Assembly (NCBI GenBank): GCA_902729315.2
Contig: LR746267.1
Location: 1,417,501-1,481,500 of the forward strand
Source of the DNA: Spirodela intermedia
Lineage: Eukaryota > Streptophyta > Magnoliopsida > Alismatales > Araceae
Reading direction: 5' to 3'
DNA: 64,000 nt
The translations under genes and the position numbers were made by a program. Numbering within the stretch: position 1 is the stretch's first letter; the number at the start of each line of letters is the position of its first letter. Shown one piece after another: positions 1-10,909 of this stretch. A model generated the notes under the pieces. It saw nothing but the letters and a program-made list of their open reading frames with translations. It was not told the origin of the DNA and made no database searches.

Positions 1-900
1 AGAAGGGACCAATCAGGAGTTTGTAAAATGGGTCCCTTAGTCAATAATCTTTTTATTTCAGAAAAAGATTCAAAACATTTCTCATCAAAATTAAAAGGCA
101 CATATTTAGATAATAACATGGTGAGAGGCTTATAAAATTTTGAAAAATCTTGAATAAAACTTCTATAATAACTTACATGACGCAAGAAAATAGAAAATAG
201 AAAAGAGAAGGTACATGCTGTAAATGATTTAACATTCATCAAATGATTCACCAAAAATAGAAAATCGTCCATAAAAGTTTTCATGCCTTTTCTAGTCATA
301 TTAGAAAAAATAGACAACATACATCTTTGAAATGTGGCTGAAGCATTATGCAGACCAAAAGGCATGCATTTAAAAGCAAAAGTACCAAATGGACACATGA
401 AAGTTATTTTTTCTTGATCTAAAGGGTTTATATAAATTTGCTTATAACTAGAGTATCCATCCAAAAAATTTTAAAAAAAATTTCCAACTAATTTTTCTAG
501 AATTTGATCAATAAATGGTAGGGGAAAATAATCTTTTATAGTAACTGAATTTATTTTTTTATAATCAATACAAACCCTCAAAAAAATTATTAACCTTGTT
601 TGTATTTCATCCTCTATTTCGTTTTTTATAATTCTGATCTCTTATTTTTTTGGCACCACTTGTGTAGGATTAACCTATTTGTTATGTGAAATAGGATAAA
701 AAAATTTAGCAGCTAGCCACTTTAAAATTTCTTTCTTTACAATTTCCATCATGTTAGGATTTAATCTTCGTTGTAGTTCCTTGCTAGTTCTAGCCCCCTC
801 CTCTCGATATATACTATGCATGCATACACTCATATCAATGCCCCTAAGATCATCCATTTTCTAACCAATAGTCTTCTTATTTTTTTGAAGTACATCTAAT
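1..900 (-). pseudogene. Athila reverse transcriptase / RNase H fragment
   Basis: Translation of the minus strand gives, with frameshifts, typical Athila RT blocks. The N-terminal block QRRLNPNMMEIVKKEI...FFYPIS lies in the open stretch 675-857. Further on, PFGTFAFKCMPFGLHNASATFQRCM appears across about 310-410 (read in two pieces). The active-site block FMDD is encoded at 264-275, the place of the usual FMDD/YVDD of RT, and is followed by a one-base loss that shifts the frame. From about 240 down to 1 the frame resembles the RT/RNase H connection. No open frame spans the domain. Product if intact: reverse transcription of the element RNA in cytoplasmic particles. This copy is dead. Confidence 0.8.
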
Positions 901-1013
901 AATTCTTCTTCTTATTGATCACTGAAATCAGCTGCAATAATAATATGAAATGAATTATTTTCCTCCAAAAAACATATACTTAAAACTAGAGGGAAGAGGT
1001 TTTAACTCTAAAT

Positions 1014-1646
1014 TTAGATGATCTTCTTCTTTCTTTTCTCCTCTAATTCTTCCAACACACAGTCATCAATAACATCTAGATCATCAAAATTATTTAGAAG
1101 ATCTACGATATAGCAATTGTATACTTGAGATTTCTTAAGATCATTTGATATTTCAAAAATTTTAATTTCTACTGATTGATCTCCACATGAAATTTTTGCA
1201 ATACTTGTGAGAAAATTAATAATCATCTTTATTGTATGCAAAAATGGTCTCCCTAGGATGATTGGTGTATTATAAAACTGTCCATTAAAATCAATTTTCA
1301 ACACTATAAAATCAGTTTAAAATTTACACCCTTTAACTATCACTATCACATTTTCTAAAATACCTTTAGGATGTTTTATTGAGTTATCATCAAATTGTAA
1401 GGTAATAGTAAAAGGTTTAAGATCAACAATATTAAATTTATCCCAAATACTTGTAGGAAATAAATTAATACTAGCACCGGTGTTAAGTAATGTATTCTGA
1501 AAAATGAATCCACTAATATCACATGAAATTAAAGGGGCACTGGTATCTCTCAATTTATATGGTAATTGATTTAATAATAAAACACTAACATGCATAGATA
1601 ATTTTTCTACTCTAGGTGCCCTTTTTGGTGTACATATTTCTTTCAA
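1014..1646 (-). pseudogene. Athila aspartic protease fragment
   Basis: Two adjacent open stretches (1317-1646 and 1014-1304, minus strand) together give a retropepsin-like domain. The active-site block reads LLNTGASINLFP, encoded around 1464-1490, and the downstream flap/Psi block reads PIILGRPFLHT near 1250. Known Athila/gypsy proteases have D(T/L)GAS here, so the catalytic aspartate has become asparagine (codon within 1470-1484). A stop separates the two halves. The protein would cleave the Gag-Pol polyprotein. The homologous stretch in unit D (44758-45075) shares the Asp-to-Asn change and reads NTDAT, so the loss predates the duplication. Confidence 0.8.
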
Positions 1647-1659
1647 AACTTTGCATATT

Positions 1660-3372
1660 TAGGAATATGTTCAATGGTAGTAACTAAAAGAAGACTAATT
1701 TGCACATCTTGTAAAATTTTCTTTATTTCTTCATTGTGTTCTTTTTTCTTTCTTCGTCTAGGCTCTAGAGCTTTGTGAAATAGAATGGTTGTCCTTTCTT
1801 TTGAAATTTCCTTAGTAAAATCTATAAAATCTTCTTCTACTCCTATTTGGCTTTATTTTCAGCTGTCTATGTTTTTCTTTTCTTCTAATGTTTAGAGATA
1901 AGGATCAGGTAAAATCATTCCACTCCTTAATACATTCACTGTCCTAACATTTTTATTTCGTGGGTTTTTTCTTAGATTCATGCTATTAGACTCCTCTTGC
2001 TGAAATCTTATTGTTAAGCGGTTCCCTAGATTTTCTCTAGGCTGACTAAGTAGTTGCCCCTCTTCTCTCTTATTCCCAAGAGGCTCTACAATTTGTTTCT
2101 ACTGCAACATCATTTGATTTATAGTTTGTTACATCATTTGACTCATTTATGGCATCATTTCTATAGCATTAGGTTAGATTTGGGAGGGCTGATTTTTCTA
2201 AAATCTATTTTTCTATTTTGGACAAAATTTAGAGTCTAAATTAGGTCTAAGTGCTTCTGAATTTTGAATAATATTTAGGTCTTTCACGAAAAATTATTTC
2301 TCTAATTAGGATTATAAGAATTAAAAAAAAATCTATTTTTATTAAAATCGTGAGCTACTTGCACTTATCCTTGCATAAGGTGGAATGATTGATCTAAATT
2401 ATAACATTGAAATTTAGACTAATCATTTTCATCGTACATAAGACATGTACTATTTGAATTAAATCGAGGGTTAAGAGGCTTTCTAATATTGTCAATAAGT
2501 AAATTAGGTTTTTTTAATATTTAATTAATCTGATTAACCTTATTTCGTAAATTAGAATCATTTTGATGATGCAATTCATAAATTCTTCTTTTCTTATCTC
2601 TATCATATAATTAAAAAAAGGCTTGATATCTAAAATTTTCACTGAAATTCTCATAAAAGTTGTAAATCTCATCAAGGGTTTTCTCCATAAAAGCTCTTTC
2701 ACATATAGAATCAACCATATTTCTATGTTATTCTAATAATCTATCATAAAAAATTCTATTGAGTTATCACTTAGGTATAGCATAATGAAGACACTTTCTA
2801 AGTAAATCTTTGATTTTTTCCCATGTCTCATTGAAAGTTTCTTTTAGTCTCTGAGAAAAACTTTATATATATTTTCTCATATTTTGAATTTTTCCTAGAG
2901 GATAAAATTTTGAAGAAAACCTATTCTATGTCTTTCTAACTAGTTAATTCTCTATCTAATGTGGATAGCCAATGAATAACTTTGTCCCTGCGTGTATGAA
3001 GAAATAATTTTATCTTAATAATTTTCGATGTAACTTGACGAAGATAGCTAAATCACAGATCATATGAAATTTTTTTAAATGCTAATGAGATTCCTCAAAA
3101 GACAATCTATGAAAATTAGGGATTATTTAAAAATTAGGTTTATTTAGATTTAATTCGAATTTAATAGTGGGTGCTAATAGAAATCTAATATTGGATACTC
3201 TTTGGAATGAAATAGAGATATAATAATTTTTCATGGCCATAGAATAGTTCTTAATTTTATATGTACTTCCTTCAAAATCTATTAAAATTAATTTTTCTTT
3301 CGAATTTTTAGTTTTGAATGAAATAGTGATAGGATTTTCCAACCTTAGATGTAAGGATCTTCTACCATGCAT
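1660..3372 (-). pseudogene. Athila gag, decayed (unit A)
   Basis: The start is clear: an open stretch 3127-3372 beginning MHGRRSL, with a lysine-rich segment and then the SFQRVSNIR...LAPTIKFELN block that matches the N-terminal Gag of the second Athila copy at 10314-10694. Downstream (about 2940-3060) the frame continues as LFLHTRRDKVIHWL, a form of the conserved Athila Gag block LFPFSLRDKAKxWL. From about 2900 to 1660 only scattered fragments remain, including an open stretch at 2514-2714. The + strand open stretch at 2054-2239 is a shadow. Gag would form the virus-like particle; this copy is non-functional. Confidence 0.7.
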
Positions 3373-3539
3373 AAAATCAGTAAATTCAAGGAAAAAGTTT
3401 AATAATTATTACCCTCCTTCAGTATGCTCCAATCCTTGTCTTGCTTCTCTTCGTTCCCTTTTTTTTTAATGTTTTTTACAAGAAGAAAATAAAACAAGAG
3501 TTAATTTTTTTGTGTATTTTAAGAGAAAAAAATACTAAA

Positions 3540-3580
3540 TACTATATAATACATCCCCAATAACAGCAGTACAATTTGAC
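3540..3580 (-). other. Degenerate primer-binding site and leader, Athila unit A
   Basis: Next to the LTR edge at 3577, the minus strand should read as the tRNA-Asp-type PBS TGGCGCCNTTGNCNGGGGA. Here it is worn to a TGCTGTTATTGGGGATG-like form. The copies at 43521 and 37430 preserve it better, which is what identifies this one. Confidence 0.55.
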
Positions 3581-5319
3581 ATGACTTAGTCATTGTATAG
3601 TAAATCACATAAATTTAAAATTTATAAAACTAGAAAATACTAATTTTCAGATATTTAAAAGTATTTTTGAACAAATATATCAATTATAATTCATTAAAAC
3701 TTCTAAAGATAGTGGTAGTTTTCCAAGTCAATCAAGCGATATAATATACTATCAAGTAATTTTTTAGAATTTTCCTTAAAGAATTTGATTTTTTTATAAA
3801 TTTTATACTAAGATATAAAAATAAAATATATCTAAAATTCACAAAAAAAGAAAATAAGGATGCGGACGTCAAGATGACGACAGGACCTGACAAATGTGAA
3901 TCAAACAAAAATAGAGCTTCAATTGACAATTCTTATGTAAGCGATTATAGACGATTTAATTGATTAAATTAAGATTTATAAAAGTTAGAAGAGTCATAAT
4001 TGAATGAAGTATAGGTTGTTAAATTTAAATTGCAGAAATTATTACTAAATGAAGTAGAAATTAAGTTTAAAGTAGAAAGTTAGAGTTACATTGTTGCGAC
4101 GTTGATGCGTCGGCGATGCATCGGAATCCTAATTATTCAAAAGAATTATCATGTAGTGTCTAAAGCCTTGAAGTCTCTCCTTGGATAAGGACAATGTGGA
4201 CAATCTCTAAATCTCCTTACAAAGTCTAGAGATCAATAAAATAGGTCGTCAAATTATTTTTGACAGTTGTCATTTGACAGAGTAGAAAAATAACAAGTTT
4301 GTAACTTTTTGGTGGCTGTCACTTGACAAAGAAGAGCTAGATAGAGGTGAGGCACGTGTTAGGGAGCTTCATCCTCAAGTTTACACAACAAGAAGAGGCT
4401 CTTCATTGCATAAGGTATGCTCTCAAGAGGTGACGACTCATCTCTTTACAGATTGTTCTCTTCTCAATGACAACTTGTTCATCGATCAATCAGAGATGAT
4501 TTATTTGATGGATTCACAATCCTTTTACTATGAATCGTCTAACAATTTTAGTAACAATACTCCATGAATTGTGTTGACGAGATTTTCACCAATGATCTAG
4601 TGATTTTAGTAACAATTTTGGTGATTTTGGTGGTAATTTGTAAGAAAGTTGTGATAATCAAATAAAAATATGACTTTTGACTTTAGAAGGATTCAAACCC
4701 GTGCTAGGTGCCTGCCTATATGAGAGAGATTAAAATACATACTCTAAGGCCCTTATTAAGTGACATCATCATGGTATATCTCTATTATAACTAAAGGGTA
4801 ATTTAGGTAGTAAAGTCTTCGAAGCCTTTTGCAGGAAGGTGTGACATGAGCTTAGTCCGACATTACTTGTGCGCCAAGGTTTTAGGCGAATACATAGTAA
4901 TATCATATTTGCAAACAGTATATCCCTTTCTCCCGTGTGTACGACCACTCCGTGTCCCACAATTGGTTGGCCACTAGTGACGTGGAAGGGGAGTGGCACA
5001 TATGTGTCCCCATCGACTCTAGCCACTCAAGTGCCCCTACTCTTAGCTCTCCTTGATTGTACTTCTGACCTACTTGTGGGCCCGGTTGACTGATGGGTCC
5101 CCTCATTTTACTATGTTTTTATTTTAATTTCTTTTTCTTTATTTATCTCAAAAAAGGACTATTAAAATTATATAAATTCGTAGAAAATTACATAATTAAC
5201 CAAAAATTTATGTTAATCACTTTTCATAATTTAACATAAATATAAGTCTATTTATCATGAGATAAGACTAAAACTATATTATTTACTAATTATTAACTTA
5301 TGATAATAATGACTTATCA
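3577..5319 (-). repeat. Athila LTR, old subfamily (LTR-1A)
   Basis: On the plus strand it begins TGACATGACTTAGTCATTG and ends GACTTATCA. Read as the element it is TGATAAGTC...GTCA, about 1.74 kb. Counterparts are 41824-43515 (unit C) and 49169-50860 (unit D), both 1,692 bp. All three carry an extra segment of roughly 100 bp (around 4715-4830 here) not seen in the other Athila LTRs of the window, so they are one subfamily. CpG sites are heavily eroded. From 4817 to 5319 the sequence is repeated as 18009-18511. Confidence 0.85.
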
Positions 5320-5710
5320 GCTCACCATCAAATCTAACTTTAGTCTCTTACATGGCAATGAAGCATTAAACACTCAAACTTTAGTAGGAAATTGAATTCA
5401 TTATTTTTTTCATCAACAAGTAGATTCTTTAGTTTAATTGTTAGCTCTTTACTTGTAGCCATGTGCCACTTGCATTGACGAAAGCACTGGATGTCTAGGC
5501 TTAGTTCAGTAAACGTCGGGTTGCCTCGATGAACTCAACAACATTAACTATTATTTTTGGAAATATCGAATGGAAATGTTTAAAACCAGACTGCCGCCCA
5601 TCTCCTGGAACGAATTGACGCGGTCCCAGGAAGCAGGCAAACACGCGCGTAGCCTATTCGTGAGGACAGCAGGAATAAACTTTTTCAGCACTAGGCGACT
5701 GCCGTGCTCT
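5320..5710. other. 3' flank of peptide gene A, no gene seen
   Basis: Unique-looking sequence between the Athila LTR and the polyadenylation signals. It has no credible reading frame, RNA or transposon end. Its equivalents are 18512-18902, 41433-41823 and 50861-51250; those in B and C match closely, whereas the D copy differs at several sites in its first 100 bases. Confidence 0.5.
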
Positions 5711-5730
5711 TTTATTTCATACGATTTATT
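5711..5730 (-). terminator. Two polyadenylation signals of peptide gene A
   Basis: Minus-strand AATAAA occurs at 5725-5730 and again at 5711-5716, about 85-105 bases after the stop codon. Canonical near-duplicate signals at this distance support a short 3' UTR. Confidence 0.7.
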
Positions 5731-5814
5731 TATGGGGGGCCGTCAGTACACACATGATGAGAGCACTAACTGGAGGCGAGTTCAGTAGACAGCACTCAGC
5801 CAACATGACCACGC

Positions 5815-6138
5815 TCAGCACATTATGCGGAAGCTGTTATAGGCGTAGGGAGAGCAACGGCGGACGTCCCTGCCGACGGAGTCATAGGAGCCTTGGCAGT
5901 TCGACCCGCGGTAGAGCCTACCCACCTGGCCCCCCGAGTAGTCGAAGAAGTAGCCTCCCTTGTAGCCGGCGAGGTTGTAGCACGCACCACATCCCCACCT
6001 TCTGCGGTTCCCACTGCAACCCGACTGCGAATAACCCGTCATGCTGCTGGCTGACGCCGGGGCGACGGCGACGGCTACGATAAGCAACAGGAGTACGGCA
6101 GCTGCCGCGGCGACCGGGGTCTTGCAGGCGGTGGCCAT
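5815..6138 (-). CDS. MiAMP1-family secreted antimicrobial peptide (copy A)
   Basis: Single exon of 107 codons. Residues 1-30 form a signal peptide (alanine/leucine/valine core, likely cut after PASA), leaving a mature peptide of about 77 residues with net charge near +7 and six cysteines at 41, 50, 53, 81, 95 and 107. Counted from the cut these are 11, 20, 23, 51, 65 and 77, almost the spacing of MiAMP1 (mature length 76). The central GGYFFDYSGG block (61-70) matches the family's GGYxFxYxG core. Family members are secreted, fold as a Greek-key beta barrel held by three disulfides and inhibit fungi and bacteria; that activity is inferred here. The start is chosen because it is the first ATG after the TATA box, in good context (GATATGGC), and begins the signal peptide. 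The gene is GC-rich in AT-rich surroundings. Confidence 0.92.
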   Translation of the reverse strand: MATACKTPVAAAAAVLLLLIVAVAVAPASASSMTGYSQSGCSGNRRRWGCGACYNLAGYKGGYFFDYSGGQVGRLYRGSNCQGSYDSVGRDVRRCSPYAYNSFRIMC

Positions 6139-6252
6139 ATCCTTTCTTAGGCGATGGTAGGACTTGAGAAGAATCCGAAAGTATGGGTACCTCAGGGGGT
6201 TTTGTGCCTGTCGAGCGGTAATGAGCTGCTGTTCCCCCGGCCCCGATCCGTG

Positions 6253-6394
6253 CTATTTATAGTAAGTAGTAGGGTGGGCCGGAAGGAACTACGCGCGTCG
6301 TCGCAGATGTTTCGTTGTATATTTCGTCACCAGGGAAAGACGTCAATGCGTACGCATATGTCAATGGCAGGGCGCTCGTTAGTCTCATCTGACG
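6253..6394 (-). promoter_or_regulatory. Promoter of peptide gene A
   Basis: A canonical TATA box (CTATAAATAG, minus strand 6262-6253) lies 115 bases upstream of the ATG; the predicted leader contains no ATG. Further upstream are a perfect 12-bp palindrome ATGCGTACGCAT (6346-6357) and three TGACG cores (6325-6329 and 6341-6345 in gene orientation, 6390-6394 opposite). TGACG is the core bound by TGA-type bZIP factors in as-1-like elements of defence genes. Their role here is inference. Confidence 0.65.
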
Positions 6395-8827
6395 TTTGGC
6401 GAACAGGTCGCCGCATCTTTTCTTGCTGACCTCTTCTTCCCTTCCCCATGACCCAGCAGAGTCGTGCAGCAGATAGGTGGCTATTTTTGGGGTACGAAAA
6501 TCTTTCCAAGGATAAGGTAAACAAGAAAAAAATGCAGCCACGAAGTGGGCCATTGTTCTCGTCTCCACGCATCTATTTCGTCCCAATGTCTGGTTTCTAC
6601 CTGGTCGGCTTTATTCTTATTCGTCCTGGATATGTTGCCGCCTACCAACTGCAAGGGTATTCTGGTTACCAGATACCAACTTGAAAAATCGGTACCTGTG
6701 AAAATTAGTGCTCCAACGAATGGAGCCACGTGTCTGAAAATAATACGATTTTGTTGCCCGCAGCCTAGTGTGTAAATCTTAACCTAATAGCGGCCGTAAA
6801 CGTTATTCATACGCATCCTCAGCACTCAAACCTAGTTTCTCCAAAGTAAGGTGGTCCTAAGTCTCCGTTGGCGGCTCTTGACAAGGTCACTGCTTGTTTT
6901 TCTTATCTACTTCCTACCTGGAAAAACTTTCATATCCTGCAAAACATTAATTTCTTTGTGGAAAATTCACACCAGTGGGTGCAATATCTGGAGCTATGTT
7001 ACTGCTGAAATTACTATCTTAGGTTCAACAACATTCGATTATACAGGCCGTTGGGTCTCGCTACAAAGTGAACCATCACCTTGGTGAAGTCTAAGCCATC
7101 TCCCAGAAGATTTGTGTTCAATATTGAAAGCCTGAACCATCCTACAGTCGATATAACCACATTATTTTAAAACGCGATAATTCCAAAAAAACTGGAGTCA
7201 ATGAAAGCGGAGATACATAAGTTTCGTAAAGATTGAACATGTCATGAGTCATATTTCGACTAATTTGACAACACGAAGTCATCAAGAAAATGCGAACCTG
7301 TCAGTCTTGGAAAGGAAAAACTGAGGTGCACAGAGGACCTGCTTGCACGAGTAACTCCACAATGAAGTCGTCTACGATGAACGTTTAAAATGTTAACCTG
7401 TTCAAACAATGTGCTGACTAAGACTTGGATACTTTGAATGATGGTAACATGAGACTAGGACAAAAGGGGATACTTCACTTTAGAAAACGGTGTGGCAGCA
7501 CTTCCATCCGCCGCCGCCCTTGACTTTGCATCGCACTCGACGGGAAGGTCAACAAGAAAAAGCTCCAAATATCTTACGTGGCCCCGTCAAATAGGCATTT
7601 TGATGACTTTATCCCGCCAATTTTTTGTGAATGTAATGGTCAAAACCAGTGCAGAGCACTGTACACCCAAAAAAAATGGAAATCCTAAGTATCACTAAGT
7701 ATCAAACGAGCAGGAGGAAAAAAATCAGGGTTGATGGCACCAAGAGTGGTGAGTTTAATTCTAATTGAACTTGTCTAAAGAAAAGGAAATTGGAGGGTAG
7801 ATTCAAGATGATATCTTCTGCACGAAATTTGAATAAGAAGTCGAGCATGTGAAGTTTTGATTTGCAAGGTTGGCGTAGAGAACTCACTAGGATTCTATAC
7901 CTTTCCCAATAAATGTTTCAAGCTTTTTCAAACCTCACCAAGGATTCATCGAATGTGTATTGTTGAGGAATTTAATCACAAACCATGGTCTACTGAAGGT
8001 TGTACATACACAAATAGTGTTCTGGACGAAGGAGGCTTTTTATAGCAATTGACTGATTCTTTGACAATGACAGGTTAATTACCCTAAAGATACCTCTGCT
8101 CTGTTTTTGAGAGGGAAAATCCAAAACCACTACTTTGCGACAACTCACTCCGAAGTAAGACTATGCATTGGTTATCGAGATGTCAAATGCAGTGGTTTTG
8201 GATTTCACTTGAGTCAAATGATTGATAAGATGTAGCCTCAGATGCTGGGAATAAATCGTCTCCCCGTGTCATGTAGCACACTCTTTCAGAACTTTTGCCT
8301 CATGCTCACTTGACGGTTATGCTTGTCACAAAAATGACGCCATTTCAAAGTATTCCATTTTAATTTATTGATTTATAGTAATTCTTTACGCTTCATTAAT
8401 GGAAAACAATGGTCATAGGCTGTATGGTACATTGGAGATCACTTGACTTAACCGAGGCTTACAATTTACTTCGCAGTCAGAACAAATGTCTTGTTTGATG
8501 CACTATTTCAGAATCTAATAAAGTAATTAAAAAAAATCCAAAGCTCCGAACATTGGACTAGCTAGTGTGAATCTTTATTAAAGTTATGAAGGCTTTACAA
8601 GCTGAAATTCTCAACATGATAATATTTAACTTTATTAGCATTGGCTTGAGTGTGATGTGATGAATTTATATTTAACTTACTATTCTTTTATGATTTATGT
8701 TAAATAAATATATTTTTCATTTTTAATCCATGTGCTAACATGATTATCCAAGGTTTATAGTCTTGAGAATTATTTTAAAATTGAAAAAAAATACTCATGA
8801 AGTTCAAATTGGAAAATAGATTTATCT
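6395..8827. other. Upstream region of peptide gene A, no gene found
   Basis: About 2.4 kb with only short overlapping open stretches on both strands and no recognisable domain. It is carried complete in all four units (19587-22019, 38316-40748, 51935-54367) with very few differences. It includes a G-box-like CACGTG near 6728 and the inverted repeat described at 8115-8207. It may hold distal regulatory sequence or simply be hitch-hiking DNA. Confidence 0.5.
8115..8207. repeat. Short imperfect inverted repeat / hairpin
   Basis: The arms AATCCAAAACCACT (8118-8131) and AGTGGTTTTGGATT (8191-8204) are perfect complements. The pairing extends imperfectly about ten bases toward the loop, which leaves roughly 40-60 unpaired bases. 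This may be a tiny foldback or MITE remnant. It is present in all four units (around 21307, 38936 and 53655). Confidence 0.55.
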
Positions 8828-9122
8828 TGAAAATTTTAGGGAATTTATGAAGACATGTTTTCAGCTATTTTTTGTAATCTACAAATTATCAAGATAATGA
8901 GAATATAATATAAAAGTTCATGATCACATCACGATGAAGATATATTAAGGGTTTATGGGACAAGTTGGTAAATTTGGGCCACATTAACAGGTCATGTGAT
9001 GTCATCCAAGTGTAGGTTATCTTCTCTACTCTATTTTGGGTGGTGAAATGGACGAAGATAATTCTGGTTTTCACAATGATTTTTGATATATTATTGCATG
9101 AAAATCAGAAAGAAGCTCTACA
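8828..9122. repeat. R repeat, left copy (unit A)
   Basis: A 295-bp sequence starting TGAAAATTTTAGGG and ending AGCTCTACA, repeated in direct orientation at 10019-10313 with about ten differences. The TG...CA ends and paired layout resemble the LTRs of a small non-autonomous element. However, I see no PBS, no polypurine tract and no target-site duplication (left flank TATCT, right flank AAAAA). A tandem duplication is the alternative. Confidence 0.6.
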
Positions 9123-10018
9123 GAAAAGGGAGGAATCTTTCTAGATGATAAAGAGTAGAAGATTAGTGGGCTTTGCAAGATTTTCAAGCCAAGTTCTCTT
9201 TGGTTATAGGTGGAGACAAGCAGAGCAATGTTAGTTATTTACAAGTTTGATTTCTCCTTTTATTACATCTATTTTCGTTCCTTATTAATCCATTGTCTGT
9301 GCAACACACAAACAATGAGATTAAGGCTTTCAATCTATTTATTTTTTTCCACTTTTTAGACAATTTGACATTCATTTTCTGGTACTCTATCTTTTGGTGA
9401 TAGTTGAGTAGAGTGATAGATGGTGTTTGCGAATTAGGTTTCCAATTGACTTGATTTTATTTTCGTTTTAGCTTATTTCATCATCTGGGTGATATAGATG
9501 ACATCATTAAGCATTTAAATTGGCATTTTCATTTCCATTCCATTTTCTCAGTACAATGATACTCTATTCTTGGGTAACCAACATGGATGGGTTTGTGGCT
9601 TTATTTCCATTTTTTATTTTCCCTTCTAATTTTACTATTTCTTATGAAAATTGACTTTTTTCTGACCATTTTCGTATATTTATTTCAAAATATCAGTTAT
9701 CATTTATCAGTAGTTGACTCAAGTTTATTTTCCTTTTTCACTTCCAATGGAGAAACCCCACTAGTGGTCGTATTTTCTCTCTCCTCCCATGTTTTCCTGA
9801 TTTTAGGTGTATGTTCTATCATTTAATTCTCTTTTACTTTTTTGCTTTTCTCCTCCATTTTCTCTGGAATATTTTGCAGTCTTGAGTCATTTATCACTTC
9901 TGAATATCAGCAATGATTAAAATCGAATATATAGAGCTCAAGTAATTTGCAAATTTTAATTGTGGAGAAGATTATTTTCTTTTTTTATCCTTTTTTACAT
10001 CTTTTTATTTTTACATGT
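9123..10018. other. Interval between the two R repeats (unit A)
   Basis: A T-rich stretch of 896 bp with no credible gene. The open stretch at 9587-9826 is low-complexity, rich in Phe/Leu/Ser. It is present in A, B and D and absent from C. Confidence 0.5.
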
Positions 10019-10313
10019 TGAAAATTTTAGGGAATTTATGAAGACATGTTTTCAGCTATTTTTAGTAATCTACAAATTATCAAGATAATGACAATATAAC
10101 ATAAAAGTTCATGATCACATCACGATGAAGATATATTAAGGGTTTATGGGACAAGTTGGTAAATTTGGGCCACATTAACAGGTCATGTGATGTCATCCAA
10201 GTGTAGGTTATCTTCTCTACTCTATTTTGGGTGGTGAAATGGATGAAGATAATTCTGTTTTTCACGATGATTTTTGATATATTATTGCATGAAAATCAGA
10301 AAGAAGCTCTACA
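10019..10313. repeat. R repeat, right copy (unit A)
   Basis: The second 295-bp copy; it abuts a truncated Athila gag at 10314. The same R-gag junction is found in C (38020/38021) and D (55853/55854), so it existed before the units were duplicated. Confidence 0.6.
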
Positions 10314-10694
10314 AAAAAGTATATGAAGAAATAATTTCACCTTAATAATTTCCGGTGTAACTTTAGAGAGATTAACTAAATCACAGACCATATGAAATTT
10401 TTCTAAGTGCTGATGAGGTTCCTCTAAAGGAAATCCATGAAAATTAGGGAGCATTTGAAAAAATCCTTGATTTATTTCGAATTTAATAGTGAGTGCTAAT
10501 GGGACTCTAATATTGGATGTTCTTTGAAATGAATCAGGGATATAATGATTTTTCATGGCTATAGGATTGTTCTTAATTTGATCTGTACTTCCTTCAGGAT
10601 TTATCAAAATTAATTTTTCTTTCAGATTTTTAGTTTTGAATGAAATAATGAAAAGATTTTCTAGCCTTGGATGCAAAGATCTTCTACCATGCAT
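10314..10694 (-). pseudogene. Athila gag N-terminal fragment (unit A)
   Basis: An open stretch of about 127 residues starting MHGRRSLHPRLEN, with the Gag block KFEINQGFFQMLPNFHGF followed by LEEPHQHLEKFHMVCDL. This is the Athila Gag region normally reading GLxxMVQxxxFxGxxxEDPxxHLxxFxExC. The frame is still open but the protein is cut within the next block (VKLFLHIL); the final residues come from the adjoining R repeat. Being better preserved than the gag at 3127-3372, it belongs to a younger insertion. It is non-functional because the rest of Gag-Pol is absent. Confidence 0.8.
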
Positions 10695-10909
10695 AAAAAA
10701 TCAATAAATTTGAGAGAAAATTTAGTAATTGTTACCTTCCTTCAGTATGCTCTAGTCCTTGCCTTGCTTCTTTTTGTTCCTCTTTTCTAAAAAAAATAAT
10801 TCAGCAAGAAAAAAATAAAACAAGAGTTAATTTTTTTTGTATACTCTAAGAGAAAAATAGAAAAATACTAAATAATATGCAATACATCCCTAGCAATGGT
10901 GCCAAAATT

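Larger units (their letters stand above)
1..5319 (-). mobile_element. Athila-type Ty3/gypsy retrotransposon, 5' part, decayed (unit A)
   Basis: Read on the minus strand, this is a 5' LTR (5319 down to 3577), a degenerate primer-binding site, gag, aspartic protease, and reverse transcriptase running off the window edge. The order gag-protease-RT and the tRNA-Asp-type PBS, clearer in the related copies at 37430 and 43521, are those of the Athila/Tat branch of Ty3/gypsy. Every domain carries stops or frameshifts, so the element cannot move by itself. The 3' LTR, integrase and target-site duplication lie outside the window or are lost. The same element is present, better or worse preserved, in units C and D. 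Confidence 0.85.

Noticed and set aside
2054-2239. 61-codon + frame (and 45492-45677)
   Set aside because: Antisense shadow of decayed Athila gag, which reads on the minus strand.
5754-6083. 109-codon frame on + opposite peptide gene A (and equivalents in B, C, D), and a 63-codon sense frame
   Set aside because: Shadows of the GC-rich peptide gene; the arginine/serine-rich products lack any signal peptide or domain.
6257-6775. Cluster of 76-109-codon frames on both strands upstream of the peptide gene
   Set aside because: They overlap the TATA box, the promoter and one another; the pattern repeats in all units simply because the DNA is duplicated.
9587-9826. 79-codon frame rich in Phe and Leu
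   Set aside because: A translation of a T-rich tract in the R interval, absent from unit C, with no other support.
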